64,000 bases of DNA from positions 1 to 64,000 of the forward strand of contig NZ_JACWFG010000012.1 of the NCBI RefSeq assembly GCF_019749295.1, given 5' to 3'. Source of the DNA: Neobacillus niacini. Its GTDB lineage: Bacteria > Bacillota > Bacilli > Bacillales > Cytobacillaceae. This document shows positions 9,747 through 20,051 of the stretch, piece after piece; the first letter of the stretch is position 1, and each line of letters begins with the position of its first letter. Under the pieces are notes generated by a model that worked only from the letters and a program-made list of their open reading frames with translations, had not been told where the DNA came from and ran no database searches. The position numbers and the translations under genes are program-made.

Positions 9747-10805
9747 TTAAACCCCTATAGTATTAGAAAAAAAGCGATAGTTTGTTTTCGCCTTATATAC
9801 TTCCTCTGGGTTTAAAACAATGGTTGGAAAATCCGGCTGGTTAATGGCGTCAGGCAGACCTTGAGTCTCAAGGCATACACCTAAGTAATTCCTTGCCCGT
9901 ACCCCAGATATAGAAAATGGACCTTCTAATGTATTGGAGGTATAAAGGACCACGCATGGCTGGTCTGTGGTAACTAATAATGTCCTGCCACTCTCTTTTT
10001 CACTTAACGCCACTATGTTTTCTCCCTTTTTTGAAAAAACAAGCGGATGGTCATACCCGTTGCCAGCAAGCACATTTTGCGGATGTGAAGATTTCATTCC
10101 CGCTTTTAACAAACGGCCATGTTTAAAATCGAATGGCGTATTATCAGCATCAATCATTCTTCCTGTAGGTATCAAATCCTCCCCAAGCTCTAGGAAGCGT
10201 TCACTTTCTAACTGTAAAATATGATCAGAACAATCTCTTTTAATATTGCCGCTTAGATTAAAATAGGAATGGTTCGTTAGATTTACAATTGTTTTTTGAT
10301 CACTGCGAGCTTCATAGGAAATACTCAGCTCATTTTGATTATTCAAAAGATAGGTGACACTCGTATCCAAATTACCTGGGTAGCCCTCTTCTCCATCAGG
10401 ACTGTGATAGAAAAATTTTAATCCAATGGCATTCTCACCTTCAACGGGTTCCGTTTTCCAGATCACTGAATTAAAGCCCTTCTTACCACCGTGCAGATGG
10501 TTGGGTCCCTCATTCGGCGTCACCTGGTATACTTTTCCATCCAATTCAAACTTTGAATGATTAATTCTTCCTGCCACTCGTCCGACAACAGAACCAAAAT
10601 ACGGGGACAGATCAAGGTAATCCTCAAAATTTTCAAAACCAAGCACAACATTCTCAACGATTCCATTGCGGTCAGGAACCATTATCTTCGTAATAATACA
10701 ACCGTAATTCAAGCATGAGACTGACATACCCGAATCATTAACAAGGGTATACTCAATCACTGACTCATCTTGATACGCACCAAATAGTTTTTCTTGTATT
10801 TTCAT
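9747..10805 (-). CDS. galM: Aldose 1-epimerase (mutarotase)
   Basis: A 352-residue cytoplasmic enzyme that interconverts alpha and beta anomers of galactose, producing the alpha form used by GalK. The family landmarks are present: NHLHGG-type stretch (HLHGGKKGFNSVIW) near residue 98, the catalytic His in NLTNHSYFNLSG, and the catalytic Glu in CLETQGLPDAINQPDFP. I start at ATG 10805; a GTG one codon earlier is possible and the upstream TGGAGTGG serves either. It lies 72 nt after galT. Confidence 0.9.
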   Translation of the reverse strand: MKIQEKLFGAYQDESVIEYTLVNDSGMSVSCLNYGCIITKIMVPDRNGIVENVVLGFENFEDYLDLSPYFGSVVGRVAGRINHSKFELDGKVYQVTPNEGPNHLHGGKKGFNSVIWKTEPVEGENAIGLKFFYHSPDGEEGYPGNLDTSVTYLLNNQNELSISYEARSDQKTIVNLTNHSYFNLSGNIKRDCSDHILQLESERFLELGEDLIPTGRMIDADNTPFDFKHGRLLKAGMKSSHPQNVLAGNGYDHPLVFSKKGENIVALSEKESGRTLLVTTDQPCVVLYTSNTLEGPFSISGVRARNYLGVCLETQGLPDAINQPDFPTIVLNPEEVYKAKTNYRFFSNTIGV

Positions 10806-10877
10806 CACTTTTCCACTCCATTATTTACTTCAATATATAAGACATTATGCCGCCAACATGTGTTGTCTGTGATCAAT

Positions 10878-12359
10878 CTAGGATAAAGACTGTATAAAGC
10901 GTTTGAATCCGGATTGACCTTCTTCATTTCGCTTATAAACACCAGCATCTTCTATTGCTTTTAAAAACTTTTTCCCTGTCTCTTCTCTTACAATTGCTTC
11001 TACGTTTGAATCTGTTACAACAGATTGATATCGATCTTTTAAATCCTTCGCCCAATCCATGTGATAATCAGCAACAGAATTCGTTTTTCCTAGTATGAAG
11101 TCTTCAACCTCTCCAAGTTCAGCTTTTAAACGTGCTGGCAGCACTGCAAGCCCCATTACTTCAATAAGCCCGATGTTCTCCCTTTTAATATGATGAACAT
11201 CTTGATGAGGGTGATAAATTCCCAGCGGATGCTCCTCACTTGTCCGGTTATTTCGAAGAACTAAGTCCAGCTCATAAAAATCCTGTTTTTTGCGTGCAAT
11301 AGGTGTGATGGTATTATGCGGTGTATCACCTGTTTTGGCATAGATTCCTACTGATTCGTCGCTGTAATTTCTCCAAGCAGATAGAATATGTTCTCCCGCT
11401 TCCACCAGCGGTTCAATTTCGCTTGATCTCAATCGAATAACTGACATAGGCCATTTCACAAGTGACCCCTGTACATTTGAAAATCTCTCTAACTCAAAGC
11501 TCCATTCATCTTCTGCTTTGGCCATTGCAAAGTCGTAATGACCTCCCTGATAATGATCGTGAGATAAAATTGAGCCCCCGACAATCGGTAAGTCCGCATT
11601 AGATCCAACAAAGTAATGTGGAAACTGCTCAACAAAAGATAATAATCTTCTAAACGCATCGGAAGTAATCTTCATATCCCTATGTTCCTCTGACAGTACA
11701 ATACAATGCTCATTATAGTAAACATAAGGAGAATATTGCAGGAGCCAATTCTCTTCTACAAGATTCAGCCTGATCAAGCGGTGATTAGAGCGAGCTGGGT
11801 GGCCAATTCTCCCCGCATACCCTTCATTTTCCACACATAGCAGACATTTAGGATAATTTGTCTTTACCATTGACCGTTCAAGCTCTATACTTCTTGGGTC
11901 TTTTTCTGGTTTTGATAAATTGATCGTGATATCCAGTTCACCGTACTCCGTACTAACCTTGTACTCGATATTATTACGAATCCGCTTCATCTGTATATAA
12001 TTACTATTTTTACTTAACTCATAGAAAAACTCTGTTGCATCGATCGGACTTTGTTTGTATTTTTCGTAGAACATTTGATTAACGGTCGAAGGACGCGCCA
12101 TAAAACAGTTCATGATTTTACTTGAAAAAATTTCTTTTTCGTCAAAAATATTTTCAACAATACCTTGTTCACAGGCGTAGTCTACAATCTCTTCTAGTAA
12201 ATCTGGAATCTCTAAATTAGACTCTCCATCACATTCCGTAAACTCAACTAATTTCAAGAGTGAAAGGATTTGATTACGTGCATAGATTTCATCTTCTTGA
12301 AGTATCAAGTCAGCGGCAATCGCTTTATTGATTAATTGTTGGATTCGTTGATTGATCAT
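10878..12359 (-). CDS. galT: UDP-glucose--galactose-1-phosphate uridylyltransferase, Firmicute class II
   Basis: A 493-residue enzyme that transfers UMP from UDP-glucose to galactose-1-phosphate, the second Leloir step. Its length and sequence (a large N-terminal domain, then HPARSNHRLI, ILSHDHYQGG with the catalytic-type His, and HPHQDVHHIKRENIGLIEVMG) match the class II GalT of Bacillus and lactic acid bacteria, not the ~350-residue E. coli type. ATG 12359 has GAGAGG 8 nt upstream; a GTG at 12368 overlaps the galE stop and is less well placed. Confidence 0.92.
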   Translation of the reverse strand: MINQRIQQLINKAIAADLILQEDEIYARNQILSLLKLVEFTECDGESNLEIPDLLEEIVDYACEQGIVENIFDEKEIFSSKIMNCFMARPSTVNQMFYEKYKQSPIDATEFFYELSKNSNYIQMKRIRNNIEYKVSTEYGELDITINLSKPEKDPRSIELERSMVKTNYPKCLLCVENEGYAGRIGHPARSNHRLIRLNLVEENWLLQYSPYVYYNEHCIVLSEEHRDMKITSDAFRRLLSFVEQFPHYFVGSNADLPIVGGSILSHDHYQGGHYDFAMAKAEDEWSFELERFSNVQGSLVKWPMSVIRLRSSEIEPLVEAGEHILSAWRNYSDESVGIYAKTGDTPHNTITPIARKKQDFYELDLVLRNNRTSEEHPLGIYHPHQDVHHIKRENIGLIEVMGLAVLPARLKAELGEVEDFILGKTNSVADYHMDWAKDLKDRYQSVVTDSNVEAIVREETGKKFLKAIEDAGVYKRNEEGQSGFKRFIQSLS

Positions 12360-12364
12360 GTCAC

Positions 12365-13354
12365 TCACCTCTCATATCCATTTGGATGGTGCTGATGCCA
12401 GTTCCATGCGTCGCTGATGATTTGGTGAATAGATGTTCTAGTTGGATTCCATCCTAGTACACTTCTTGCTTTTTCCGAAGAGGCAATTAACGTACTTGGA
12501 TCCCCAGAACGGCGGTCACCGAATTGAACAGGAATATCAATACCCGTTACCTCTTTCGCAGTCTCAATAATTTCTTTTACTGAAAACCCTTGGCTGCTGC
12601 CCAGGTTAAAAATATTACTTTCCCCGCCGTTTTGTAAATATTTCAGAGCAAGTAAATGAGCATTAATTAAGTCCTCAACATGAATATAGTCGCGGACGCA
12701 GGTCCCATCTGCTGTATCATAATCTTGTCCGAAAACAGTGACAGCCTGTCTCTTTCCTAGCGCCGCCTCTAAGACAACGGGAATCAAATGTGTTTCAGGG
12801 TTATGGTCCTCTCCAATCTCACCGCCGCTTCTTGCCGATGCAACATTAAAGTATCGGAGTGATACATACTTAAGATCGAATGCCTTTTCACACCAAGCAA
12901 TCATTTTTTCCATTGTGAGCTTCGTCTCACCATATGTGTTTGTTGGAATGGTTGCCGCAGTTTCCGTAATCGGCACCACCTTCTGTTCACCATACACCGC
13001 TGCTGTTGATGAAAAGATGATGTGCTTTACATTAAATTCCTTCATCATTTCAAGAACAATTTGTGTACCAAATACATTGTTGTCAAAGTACTTTAAGGGC
13101 TCTGTCATCGATTCGCCAACAAGAGAGTTAGCGGCAAAATGCAGGATAGCCTCAATGTTTTCTTTTTCAAACACAGAACGCATAAACTCACGGCTGCGGA
13201 TATCTCCTTCATAGAAGTGTGCCTTTGGATGAATGGCATCACGATGACCGGTTTGTAAATTATCAATAACCACCACTTGTGACCCTTGATCAATTAACTG
13301 GTAAACAGCATGCGAACCAACGTAACCCGCACCGCCTAAAACAAGAATACTCAT
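12365..13354 (-). CDS. galE: UDP-glucose 4-epimerase
   Basis: A 329-residue NAD-dependent extended short-chain dehydrogenase that interconverts UDP-galactose and UDP-glucose. The Rossmann motif GGAGYVG occupies residues 7-13, the catalytic pair Y141/K145 sits in TYGETK, and Ser/Thr-rich IIFSSTAAVYG provides the third catalytic residue. Its ATG overlaps the galK stop (ATGA), giving translational coupling, and GGGGGA precedes it within the end of galK. Confidence 0.93.
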   Translation of the reverse strand: MSILVLGGAGYVGSHAVYQLIDQGSQVVVIDNLQTGHRDAIHPKAHFYEGDIRSREFMRSVFEKENIEAILHFAANSLVGESMTEPLKYFDNNVFGTQIVLEMMKEFNVKHIIFSSTAAVYGEQKVVPITETAATIPTNTYGETKLTMEKMIAWCEKAFDLKYVSLRYFNVASARSGGEIGEDHNPETHLIPVVLEAALGKRQAVTVFGQDYDTADGTCVRDYIHVEDLINAHLLALKYLQNGGESNIFNLGSSQGFSVKEIIETAKEVTGIDIPVQFGDRRSGDPSTLIASSEKARSVLGWNPTRTSIHQIISDAWNWHQHHPNGYER

Positions 13355-14532
13355 TCAAATTCCCCCAATTGAATTTCTTTTGCTCCATCGCCGATACTTG
13401 CTACGTAGAAATCTGCAGGATAACCAATTTTGTTCTGATAAGCTGCACCTACATTAGCAATAAAGCTCTCAACCTGTTCATTTTCAACAATCGCAATTGC
13501 ACAGCCCCCGAATCCGGCTCCTGTCATGCGGGCACCAATGACACCTGGCTGTTTCCAAGCAGCTTCTACTAAACTGTCTAGTTCAACACCAGTCACTTCA
13601 TAATCGTCTCGCAGCGAAATATGTGATTGATTCATTAATTTTCCAAATGCCTCAAGGTTTCCTGCCTTTAATTCTTCAAGAGCCTTAAGGGTTCTTACAT
13701 TCTCATACACGGCATGTTTTGCACGTTTACGAACTGTTTCGTTCGTTATTAAATTTTGATTCTCATCAAATTCTGCTTCTGTCAGCTGACCAAGTGCTTG
13801 GATTGAAAGTCTTTGCTGAAGCTGAGACAATGCTTGCTCACACTCCCCACGGCGCTCATTGTATTTGGAGTCTGCCAGCTCTCTGCGCTTATTGGTATTC
13901 ATGATTAATATCTTGTAACCTTCTAGCTTAATGGGAGCGTACTGAAAGTTCAATGTCTGGCAATCGAGCAAGATTCCAGCATCCTTTTTTCCCATTCCAA
14001 TGGCAAATTGGTCCATAATTCCACTGTTGACACCGATGAACTCATTTTCAACTCTTTTACCAATCTTAATCATATCCAAGCGATCTATCCCTAAATTAAA
14101 TAAACCGTCTAACAGCACTCCAGTTAGCAGTTCAATGGATGCAGAAGATGAAAGTCCGGCTCCATTTGGGATATTTCCTTCTATTACACACTCAAACCCT
14201 TGCGGAATATCATAGCCTGCTTCCTTTATATAACGAATCATTCCTTTCGGATAATTGGCCCAATGGTGCTGCTTATCATACTCTAATTGAGTTAAATCAA
14301 ATTCAATAATCTCTTTGTCCGGAAAGTTTACTGAGTAAAGGCGGACAAGATTGTCATCTCTTTTTCTAGCTGCCGCATACGTTCCATAAGTAATGGCACA
14401 TGGAAAGACATGACCGCCGTTGTAATCTGTATGTTCTCCAATTAAGTTAATTCTCCCTGGGGCAAAGAATGCTTGCTCAGGCTGGGCCTCAAATATATCT
14501 CTAAATGTAGTTTTTAACTGTGTGCTGTTCAT
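13351..14532 (-). CDS. galK: Galactokinase
   Basis: A 393-residue GHMP kinase that phosphorylates alpha-D-galactose with ATP. The galactokinase signature GRINLIGEHTDYNGG lies at residues 26-40, the GHMP ATP loop is PNGAGLSSSASIE (near 120), and the third motif is TGAGFGGCAIAIV near 340. The start has GATGGAGGGACGATA-ATG. It is the first gene of the galKETM-galR operon; a terminator behind the alpha-galactosidase gene precedes its promoter. Confidence 0.94.
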   Translation of the reverse strand: MNSTQLKTTFRDIFEAQPEQAFFAPGRINLIGEHTDYNGGHVFPCAITYGTYAAARKRDDNLVRLYSVNFPDKEIIEFDLTQLEYDKQHHWANYPKGMIRYIKEAGYDIPQGFECVIEGNIPNGAGLSSSASIELLTGVLLDGLFNLGIDRLDMIKIGKRVENEFIGVNSGIMDQFAIGMGKKDAGILLDCQTLNFQYAPIKLEGYKILIMNTNKRRELADSKYNERRGECEQALSQLQQRLSIQALGQLTEAEFDENQNLITNETVRKRAKHAVYENVRTLKALEELKAGNLEAFGKLMNQSHISLRDDYEVTGVELDSLVEAAWKQPGVIGARMTGAGFGGCAIAIVENEQVESFIANVGAAYQNKIGYPADFYVASIGDGAKEIQLGEFE

Positions 14533-14573
14533 TATCGTCCCTCCATCATTCTATCTATATGTTTATTTTATTC

Positions 14574-14622
14574 TATTCGGTAAAAATAATCCAATGTTTT
14601 TTACTAAAAATTTTACTAAATA
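14574..14622 (-). promoter_or_regulatory. galK promoter with TTTAGTAAAA direct repeats
   Basis: On the minus strand TTGGAT lies 18 nt upstream of TAAAAT. Just upstream of the -35, between 14598 and 14622, the sequence TTTAGTAAAA occurs twice in tandem with an 11-bp period. The site resembles the A/T-rich operators I recall for GalR in streptococci and lactococci. Binding by the GalR encoded at the end of the operon is inferred. Confidence 0.5.
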
Positions 14623-14630
14623 TACGCTAA

Positions 14631-14660
14631 AAAGCAGTGTATACTAATACACACTGCTTA
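14631..14660 (-). terminator. Terminator behind alpha-galactosidase gene
   Basis: The stem AAGCAGTGT / ACACTGCTT with a ~10-nt loop is followed by TTTTT on the minus strand, just after the stop at 14670. It separates the lacZ-aga transcript from galK. Confidence 0.8.
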
Positions 14661-14669
14661 ATTAAGGGA

Positions 14670-16898
14670 TTATTTCATATTTTTATCCGTACATTTTAAG
14701 TAAAATATGTTTGATTGGAAGTCGCCTTGCCGTTCTGATGACCGCGCGTTTACTCCGTTAAATTCAGTCGGAAGCTGAAGACCTATTTGCATTAGTTCAT
14801 CACCATAGCAGGTTCGTCCATTCACTTCATATGCTTTATCCTTTGATAAACCACTTAGACGTAATGTTTGCTGTTTACGAGAATTCGGGGCAGCTAATAC
14901 CTTATAATAACCAACTAGTGCTTCTGATTGATCTGGACTAACCACCATCCAAGCCGTTTCATTACCTGAGAACGGACTCAATAGTCGATAAAAATGGCCA
15001 TCCCGAATCAAGCGGCGCTGCTCTTTATAAAAAGCTACCTGCGCTTTAATCTCCTCTCGTTCCTCTTCCGTTAATGAGAGAGGATCTAGTTCATAGCCAA
15101 ATGTACCAAAGTAAGCTGTATTTGCACGTGTAGACAGCGGGGTCTCCCTGAATGTTTGGTGATTTGGAACAGCTGAAACATGAGATCCCATGCTATACAA
15201 TGGATAGGCAAAGGATGTTCCGTATTGAATTTTAAGCCTTTCGACCGCGTCCGTATTATCACTCGTCCAAGTTTGCGGAGCATAATACAACATGCCAGGG
15301 TCAAAGCGCCCGCCGCCGCCGGCACAGGATTCAAACAAGACATGCGGGAACTCGCTTGTTAACCTTTCATACAGTGAATAAACGCCTAAAATATAGCGGT
15401 GGAAAAACTCCCCTTGCTGGTTCGGTGCTAACTTTTGTGAGAAAGGCTCCGTGATGTTGCGGTTCATATCCCATTTTATATAGGATAGATTTGTTTGTTT
15501 AATAATTCCGGACATTTTTTCATAAAGATAATCAACAATTTCAGGTCTGGAAAAATCAAGTACCAGCTGGTTCCTGCCTAAAGTTCGGTGCTGATCTGGC
15601 ATCCCTACGGCCCAATCAGGGTGTTCTTTAAATAACTCGCTGTTCGGACTAATCATTTCCGGTTCAAACCAGAGGCCAAATTTCATCCCGACATCTGTAA
15701 TCCTTTTTGCCAAGCTTTCTAGCCCATTCGGAAGCTTATTATAGTCAACATGCCAATCTCCTAAAGAGGAAGTATCATCATTTCTTTTTCCAAACCAACC
15801 ATCATCAAGGACTAACATTTCAATCCCCAATTCACTGGCAGACTTTGCAATATTAACTAGCTTTTCCTCATCGAAATCAAAGTATGTGGCTTCCCAGTTA
15901 TTGATTAATATCGGACGATCTTCCTTTTTCCATTGTTCAGGTATCAAGTTTTCACGGTAAAGCTGATGGAAGGCTTGACTCATCCCATTTAAACCCTGAT
16001 CCGAATAAACCATGACTACTTCAGGTGTTTGAAAGGTTTCTTCTGGTGCGAGACCCCAATTAAAAGCAAAGGGATGAATCCCCACTGTTACCCTCGCCAT
16101 GTCGTAATGATCCACTTCAACCTGCATGATGAAATTACTGCTATAAACGAAGTTAAAGCCGTACACTTCACCGTTATGCTCCGTGGCATCAGGCCTTCTT
16201 AAAGCTAAGAACGGATTATGGTGGTGAGAACTGGCACCCCGTATACTGGAAATCGATTGAATTCCCGTTTCAAGTTGGCGTTCCTTCACATGCCTTTCTC
16301 GAGCCCATGCCCCAGCTAAATGCGTAAACACAAAATCCTTATCTGGAAGGTCAAGTGATGCGCCCATTAATCGTTCTATTACAAGATTACCTGTTCCAGC
16401 ATTTGTCAGTGTTGCACTTCTTGTAATCACAGGCTTATCCGCAAAAATGGTATAGTTTAATGTTAATTCTGCTTGAAGAAATTCATCCTTTAATAGAATT
16501 TGTAGTGTACTAGCATCGCTGCCGTACGTTGCTGGAAGTCCCTCAAGGCGCGGCTTTCCTTCTAAAACACGATAGGAGTCAAATGTAAAAGTTGGAACAT
16601 GGGTTTCATTTTCTTTTCGGACAGCAATGGCTGGTTCACGGAAATCCGAATTTCCATAAGCAGGATATTCCTGTCGCAGTGTTTCCAAAACAAATGCTGG
16701 ATCGTCAGCATAGACATGACAGCTGGCTCCTGTTGGAACATCATAGATTTGCAGATGGGAAAAATCGTCCCTATGCCGCAATGCTTTTCCATAATATAGA
16801 TGTCCTAATTGACCATTTTTCATCACGTGAAAAATATAACTCACTTGACCATTCGTTAAATGAAATTGCTGGTTTTCTTGATTTATATAAATGTGCAT
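14670..16898 (-). CDS. Alpha-galactosidase, GH36
   Basis: A 742-residue cytoplasmic enzyme without a signal peptide that hydrolyses alpha-galactosides such as melibiose and raffinose-type oligosaccharides. The family architecture is complete: N-terminal beta-supersandwich, (beta/alpha)8 barrel, C-terminal beta domain. Nucleophile D477 lies in YIKWDMNR and acid/base D547 in TWTSDNTD, close to the D478/D548 numbering I recall for Geobacillus AgaA. ATG 16898 has AAGGAG 7 nt upstream; the earlier ATG at 16970 lies inside a terminator-like hairpin. It is downstream of lacZ and probably depends on read-through. Equivalent genes are called agaA, agaN or melA. Confidence 0.92.
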   Translation of the reverse strand: MHIYINQENQQFHLTNGQVSYIFHVMKNGQLGHLYYGKALRHRDDFSHLQIYDVPTGASCHVYADDPAFVLETLRQEYPAYGNSDFREPAIAVRKENETHVPTFTFDSYRVLEGKPRLEGLPATYGSDASTLQILLKDEFLQAELTLNYTIFADKPVITRSATLTNAGTGNLVIERLMGASLDLPDKDFVFTHLAGAWARERHVKERQLETGIQSISSIRGASSHHHNPFLALRRPDATEHNGEVYGFNFVYSSNFIMQVEVDHYDMARVTVGIHPFAFNWGLAPEETFQTPEVVMVYSDQGLNGMSQAFHQLYRENLIPEQWKKEDRPILINNWEATYFDFDEEKLVNIAKSASELGIEMLVLDDGWFGKRNDDTSSLGDWHVDYNKLPNGLESLAKRITDVGMKFGLWFEPEMISPNSELFKEHPDWAVGMPDQHRTLGRNQLVLDFSRPEIVDYLYEKMSGIIKQTNLSYIKWDMNRNITEPFSQKLAPNQQGEFFHRYILGVYSLYERLTSEFPHVLFESCAGGGGRFDPGMLYYAPQTWTSDNTDAVERLKIQYGTSFAYPLYSMGSHVSAVPNHQTFRETPLSTRANTAYFGTFGYELDPLSLTEEEREEIKAQVAFYKEQRRLIRDGHFYRLLSPFSGNETAWMVVSPDQSEALVGYYKVLAAPNSRKQQTLRLSGLSKDKAYEVNGRTCYGDELMQIGLQLPTEFNGVNARSSERQGDFQSNIFYLKCTDKNMK

Positions 16899-16922
16899 AG
16901 CCTGCTCCTTATATATGAAATA

Positions 16923-16946
16923 AAGAGCCTGAGCATTCAGGCTCTT
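16923..16946 (-). terminator. Intercistronic terminator-like hairpin between lacZ and alpha-galactosidase
   Basis: A perfect 10-bp stem AAGAGCCTGA / TCAGGCTCTT with a 4-nt loop is followed by TTATTTC on the minus strand, between the lacZ stop (16989) and the alpha-galactosidase start (16898). It may reduce transcription into the downstream gene. Confidence 0.65.
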
Positions 16947-16988
16947 CCAAGCTGTAACGTAGTTTTTCAATGAATTTCTATATGAGAA

Positions 16989-19900
16989 TTAAACTCTTTG
17001 AATTAAAAATTCAAATTCCATGTCTTGATCTGCCTTGATAAGGTGTTCGTCATGAACTGGAGCTCCCCAGCTGTCGTCTCCGCCGACACCCATCTGCTTA
17101 CCGGCAACTGTTACGACAGTATAATGAACAGGTGGAAGCTCATGAACATGCTGAGCATTCTCAAGTTCAAATGCTGTATATGGACTTAGGTTACATTCCA
17201 GCGGTTCAGCGATTGAAGAAATTCTAATTCCCTGACCATTGCGGTTTGTCACGCTGACGCGGCGGACCCCTGTTCTATTCCCAGATTCCTGCGGCATCAC
17301 ATATCCTGATAAACTATCAGAAACTTGATTTTTAAAGGTCGTGAGCTTTGCTCCCATCGCACGGTCAGAATAATTCTCATCTGGACCCATTGCATACCAA
17401 TCTAATTGATCATAATCTGCTGGAACCTTGAAGGACACAGCAAAAGTCGGCAGCTGCGGCAGATTCTCTGCACCTTTATAAGCAGACTTCACGCGAACAC
17501 TTCCATCTGAATAAACTGTGTATGCTGTCTTAACCTCGATATCTGGATTAATCGAGAACTTATAGGTAAAAGCAATACAAATATTATTGCTGTTTTCACT
17601 CACTTCTATATTTACACACTTTCTCGCTAAGCTAGCTGCGTACCAAAGCCCGGAATGGAAACCTTGTGAAAACCCGCGGTCATTATCCGTCGTCGCTCTC
17701 CAGAACAATGGAGCCGGCGGCAATGAAATCATCTCTTTGCCAGCATAGTTCAGAGACACTAACGTTCCAGCTCCCTTTGAAAACATAACTGTAAAGTCGC
17801 GGCCATGAACCCCAATGTTGACATCACCAAGTGCAACTCTTAACTCACCGCTAGGCAAGGCTACCTCCTTTGTACCAACCTGATAAACATACTGTCCGAA
17901 AGCAATCTCAAAACCTGCTTCTGCCCAAAGAGTGTTTTCCTTCAACACTAGTGAAGATTGCACACAATATTCACCTGCTTCTGCTTTGAACTCTTCAGGG
18001 ATATCAAACTCAAAGCGTCCTTCACTTTGCGGCTCAACCTCTGCAAGCAGGGAACTTCTATACAATTCTTTTCCTTCATGGAATAGAACATATTCCAACT
18101 CATAGTCTCTCGTATTGGAGAACAGACTTTCATTTTTAACCATTACACCTTTCCCATCAGGAACTAGTTTGAAATCTTGATATAAAAATTTCACTTCCTG
18201 CATTTTAGGTGAAAGCTCACGGTTGGCATAGACAATTCCATTTGTACAGAATCCATAATCAGTTGGACGGTCGCCAAAATCACCGCCATAGGCAAGATAT
18301 TCATTGCCGTAACGATCTTTTTTATAAAGTGATTGATCAATATAATCCCAGATGAATCCGCCCTGATACATTGGATACTTCGTCTCTAACTCTGTATATT
18401 TGTACATACCGCCAAGTGAATTCCCCATCGCATGCATATACTCACAGCTGATGTAAGGCTTCTCTGGATTGTCATTTAAATACTTTTCAATATCAGCTGG
18501 TTTCGCATACATACGGCTTTCCATATCACTCGTATCGTTATAATCACGGTTGTGGAATACTCCTTCATAATGAACGAGTCTGCCAGGGTCAACCTTTTTG
18601 AAATATTTAGAGACGTTCAAGATGACTTCACCCGCATAGGATTCATTCCCACAAGACCAAATCAGGATGGAAGGGTGGTTTTTATCCCGTTCTACCATCG
18701 AAATGGCACGGTCCATGACAATAGGTTCCCATTCCGGCTTATTACCTGGAATATTCCAAGATGGCTCCACCGCACCCATCTTTTGCCATGAGCCATGTGT
18801 TTCAAGATTCATCTCATCGATCACATAAACTCCATACTCATCACATAATTCATACCATAAACTTTGGTTCGGATAATGTGAGGTACGGACCGCATTGATA
18901 TTATGACGTTTCAGTGTTTTGATATCCCAGAGCATGTCCTCTTTTGTAATCGCACGGCCATGGCGGGGATTGAATTCATGACGATTCACACCCTTGAATA
19001 CAATCCGCTCCCCATTAAGGTGCATCACTTTATTCACAAGTTCAAATCTTCTAAATCCAATCTTTTGCGGAACAACCTCTACTAAACTTCCAGCTTGATT
19101 GTAAACTTGTATAAATAATTTGTACAAATAAGGACTTTCCGCACTCCAAAGCGCAGGCTGCTCAATAGCAAGGTTTATAGACCACTTACCATCAACATTT
19201 TCAGCTTCCCCCGTTTTAACAAGGGTACCATTGGCATCAACTAATTCTGCCGTTATTTTTGAAGCGGGATTCCCTTGAAGCTTTAAATCAACTGAAAGTG
19301 TCCCTTTTGTAAAAGTTGAATCTAGTTCAGGACGAGCATGCAGGTCAGAAACATGAATTTCTGGAACAGTATAAAGATAGACATCACGGAAAATCCCTGA
19401 AAATCTCCAAAAATCCTGATCTTCCAGCCAGCTGCCGGTGCTCCGCTGATAAACCTCTACTGCCAGCTTATTCTCTCCATCTACTAAATAAGGAGTAAGG
19501 TCAAACTCTGCAGGTGTAAAAGAGTCCTCACTGTAGCCTACAAACTCACCGTTTAACCATACATAAAAGGCAGATTCTACACCTTGAAAAGAAATATACA
19601 CCGGTCTATTTTCCATAGCAGCTGGGACGTTGAAATATTTCACATAGCTTCCAACTGGATTATGGTCAGTCGGAATCTCTGGAGGACGAAGCTCATGATG
19701 GCCATCCCATGGGTACATCGTGTTGACATATTGCGGCTGCCCGTAGCCTTGGAGCTGGATATGTCCCGGAACCGTAATATCCCCCCAGCCTGCACAATGA
19801 TAATCTTGCTCGAAAAAGTTTACAGGTCTATGGTCTGGATTGATACTGTAGGTAAACTTCCAATTCCCATTTAATTCATGTCGCAGCTTCATTGGGGCCG

Positions 19901-20015
19901 CTTCTTGCGCCTCCGCCAATGTTTCGTAGTACACATGGTCAGAATGGGCAGGTACCCGATTCACTGCAAATACATTCACATCTGTAAGCCAAGCTAAACT
20001 TGGGGTGGTTTTCAT
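16989..20015 (-). CDS. lacZ: Beta-galactosidase, GH2 (LacZ type)
   Basis: A 1008-residue cytoplasmic enzyme of normal LacZ length: sugar-binding and immunoglobulin-like domains, TIM barrel (about 330-630), and the Bgal_small_N domain. Acid/base E458 is in WSCGNESYAG and nucleophile E525 in ISCEYMHAMGNS. The conserved KGVNRHEFNPRHGR stretch is intact. It hydrolyses lactose or beta-galacto-oligosaccharides imported by the CUT1 transporter encoded just upstream. ATG 20015 is preferred; a GTG at 20024 lies too close to the AGGAAG site. No secretion signal is present. Confidence 0.93.
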   Translation of the reverse strand: MKTTPSLAWLTDVNVFAVNRVPAHSDHVYYETLAEAQEAAPMKLRHELNGNWKFTYSINPDHRPVNFFEQDYHCAGWGDITVPGHIQLQGYGQPQYVNTMYPWDGHHELRPPEIPTDHNPVGSYVKYFNVPAAMENRPVYISFQGVESAFYVWLNGEFVGYSEDSFTPAEFDLTPYLVDGENKLAVEVYQRSTGSWLEDQDFWRFSGIFRDVYLYTVPEIHVSDLHARPELDSTFTKGTLSVDLKLQGNPASKITAELVDANGTLVKTGEAENVDGKWSINLAIEQPALWSAESPYLYKLFIQVYNQAGSLVEVVPQKIGFRRFELVNKVMHLNGERIVFKGVNRHEFNPRHGRAITKEDMLWDIKTLKRHNINAVRTSHYPNQSLWYELCDEYGVYVIDEMNLETHGSWQKMGAVEPSWNIPGNKPEWEPIVMDRAISMVERDKNHPSILIWSCGNESYAGEVILNVSKYFKKVDPGRLVHYEGVFHNRDYNDTSDMESRMYAKPADIEKYLNDNPEKPYISCEYMHAMGNSLGGMYKYTELETKYPMYQGGFIWDYIDQSLYKKDRYGNEYLAYGGDFGDRPTDYGFCTNGIVYANRELSPKMQEVKFLYQDFKLVPDGKGVMVKNESLFSNTRDYELEYVLFHEGKELYRSSLLAEVEPQSEGRFEFDIPEEFKAEAGEYCVQSSLVLKENTLWAEAGFEIAFGQYVYQVGTKEVALPSGELRVALGDVNIGVHGRDFTVMFSKGAGTLVSLNYAGKEMISLPPAPLFWRATTDNDRGFSQGFHSGLWYAASLARKCVNIEVSENSNNICIAFTYKFSINPDIEVKTAYTVYSDGSVRVKSAYKGAENLPQLPTFAVSFKVPADYDQLDWYAMGPDENYSDRAMGAKLTTFKNQVSDSLSGYVMPQESGNRTGVRRVSVTNRNGQGIRISSIAEPLECNLSPYTAFELENAQHVHELPPVHYTVVTVAGKQMGVGGDDSWGAPVHDEHLIKADQDMEFEFLIQRV

Positions 20016-20051
20016 ATCTATCACACTTCCTATCTACAATTTCTAATTCTA

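Noticed and set aside
12738..13214. 158-residue frame antisense to galE
   Set aside because: It lies entirely within the well-supported galE gene, on the opposite strand, without start signals.
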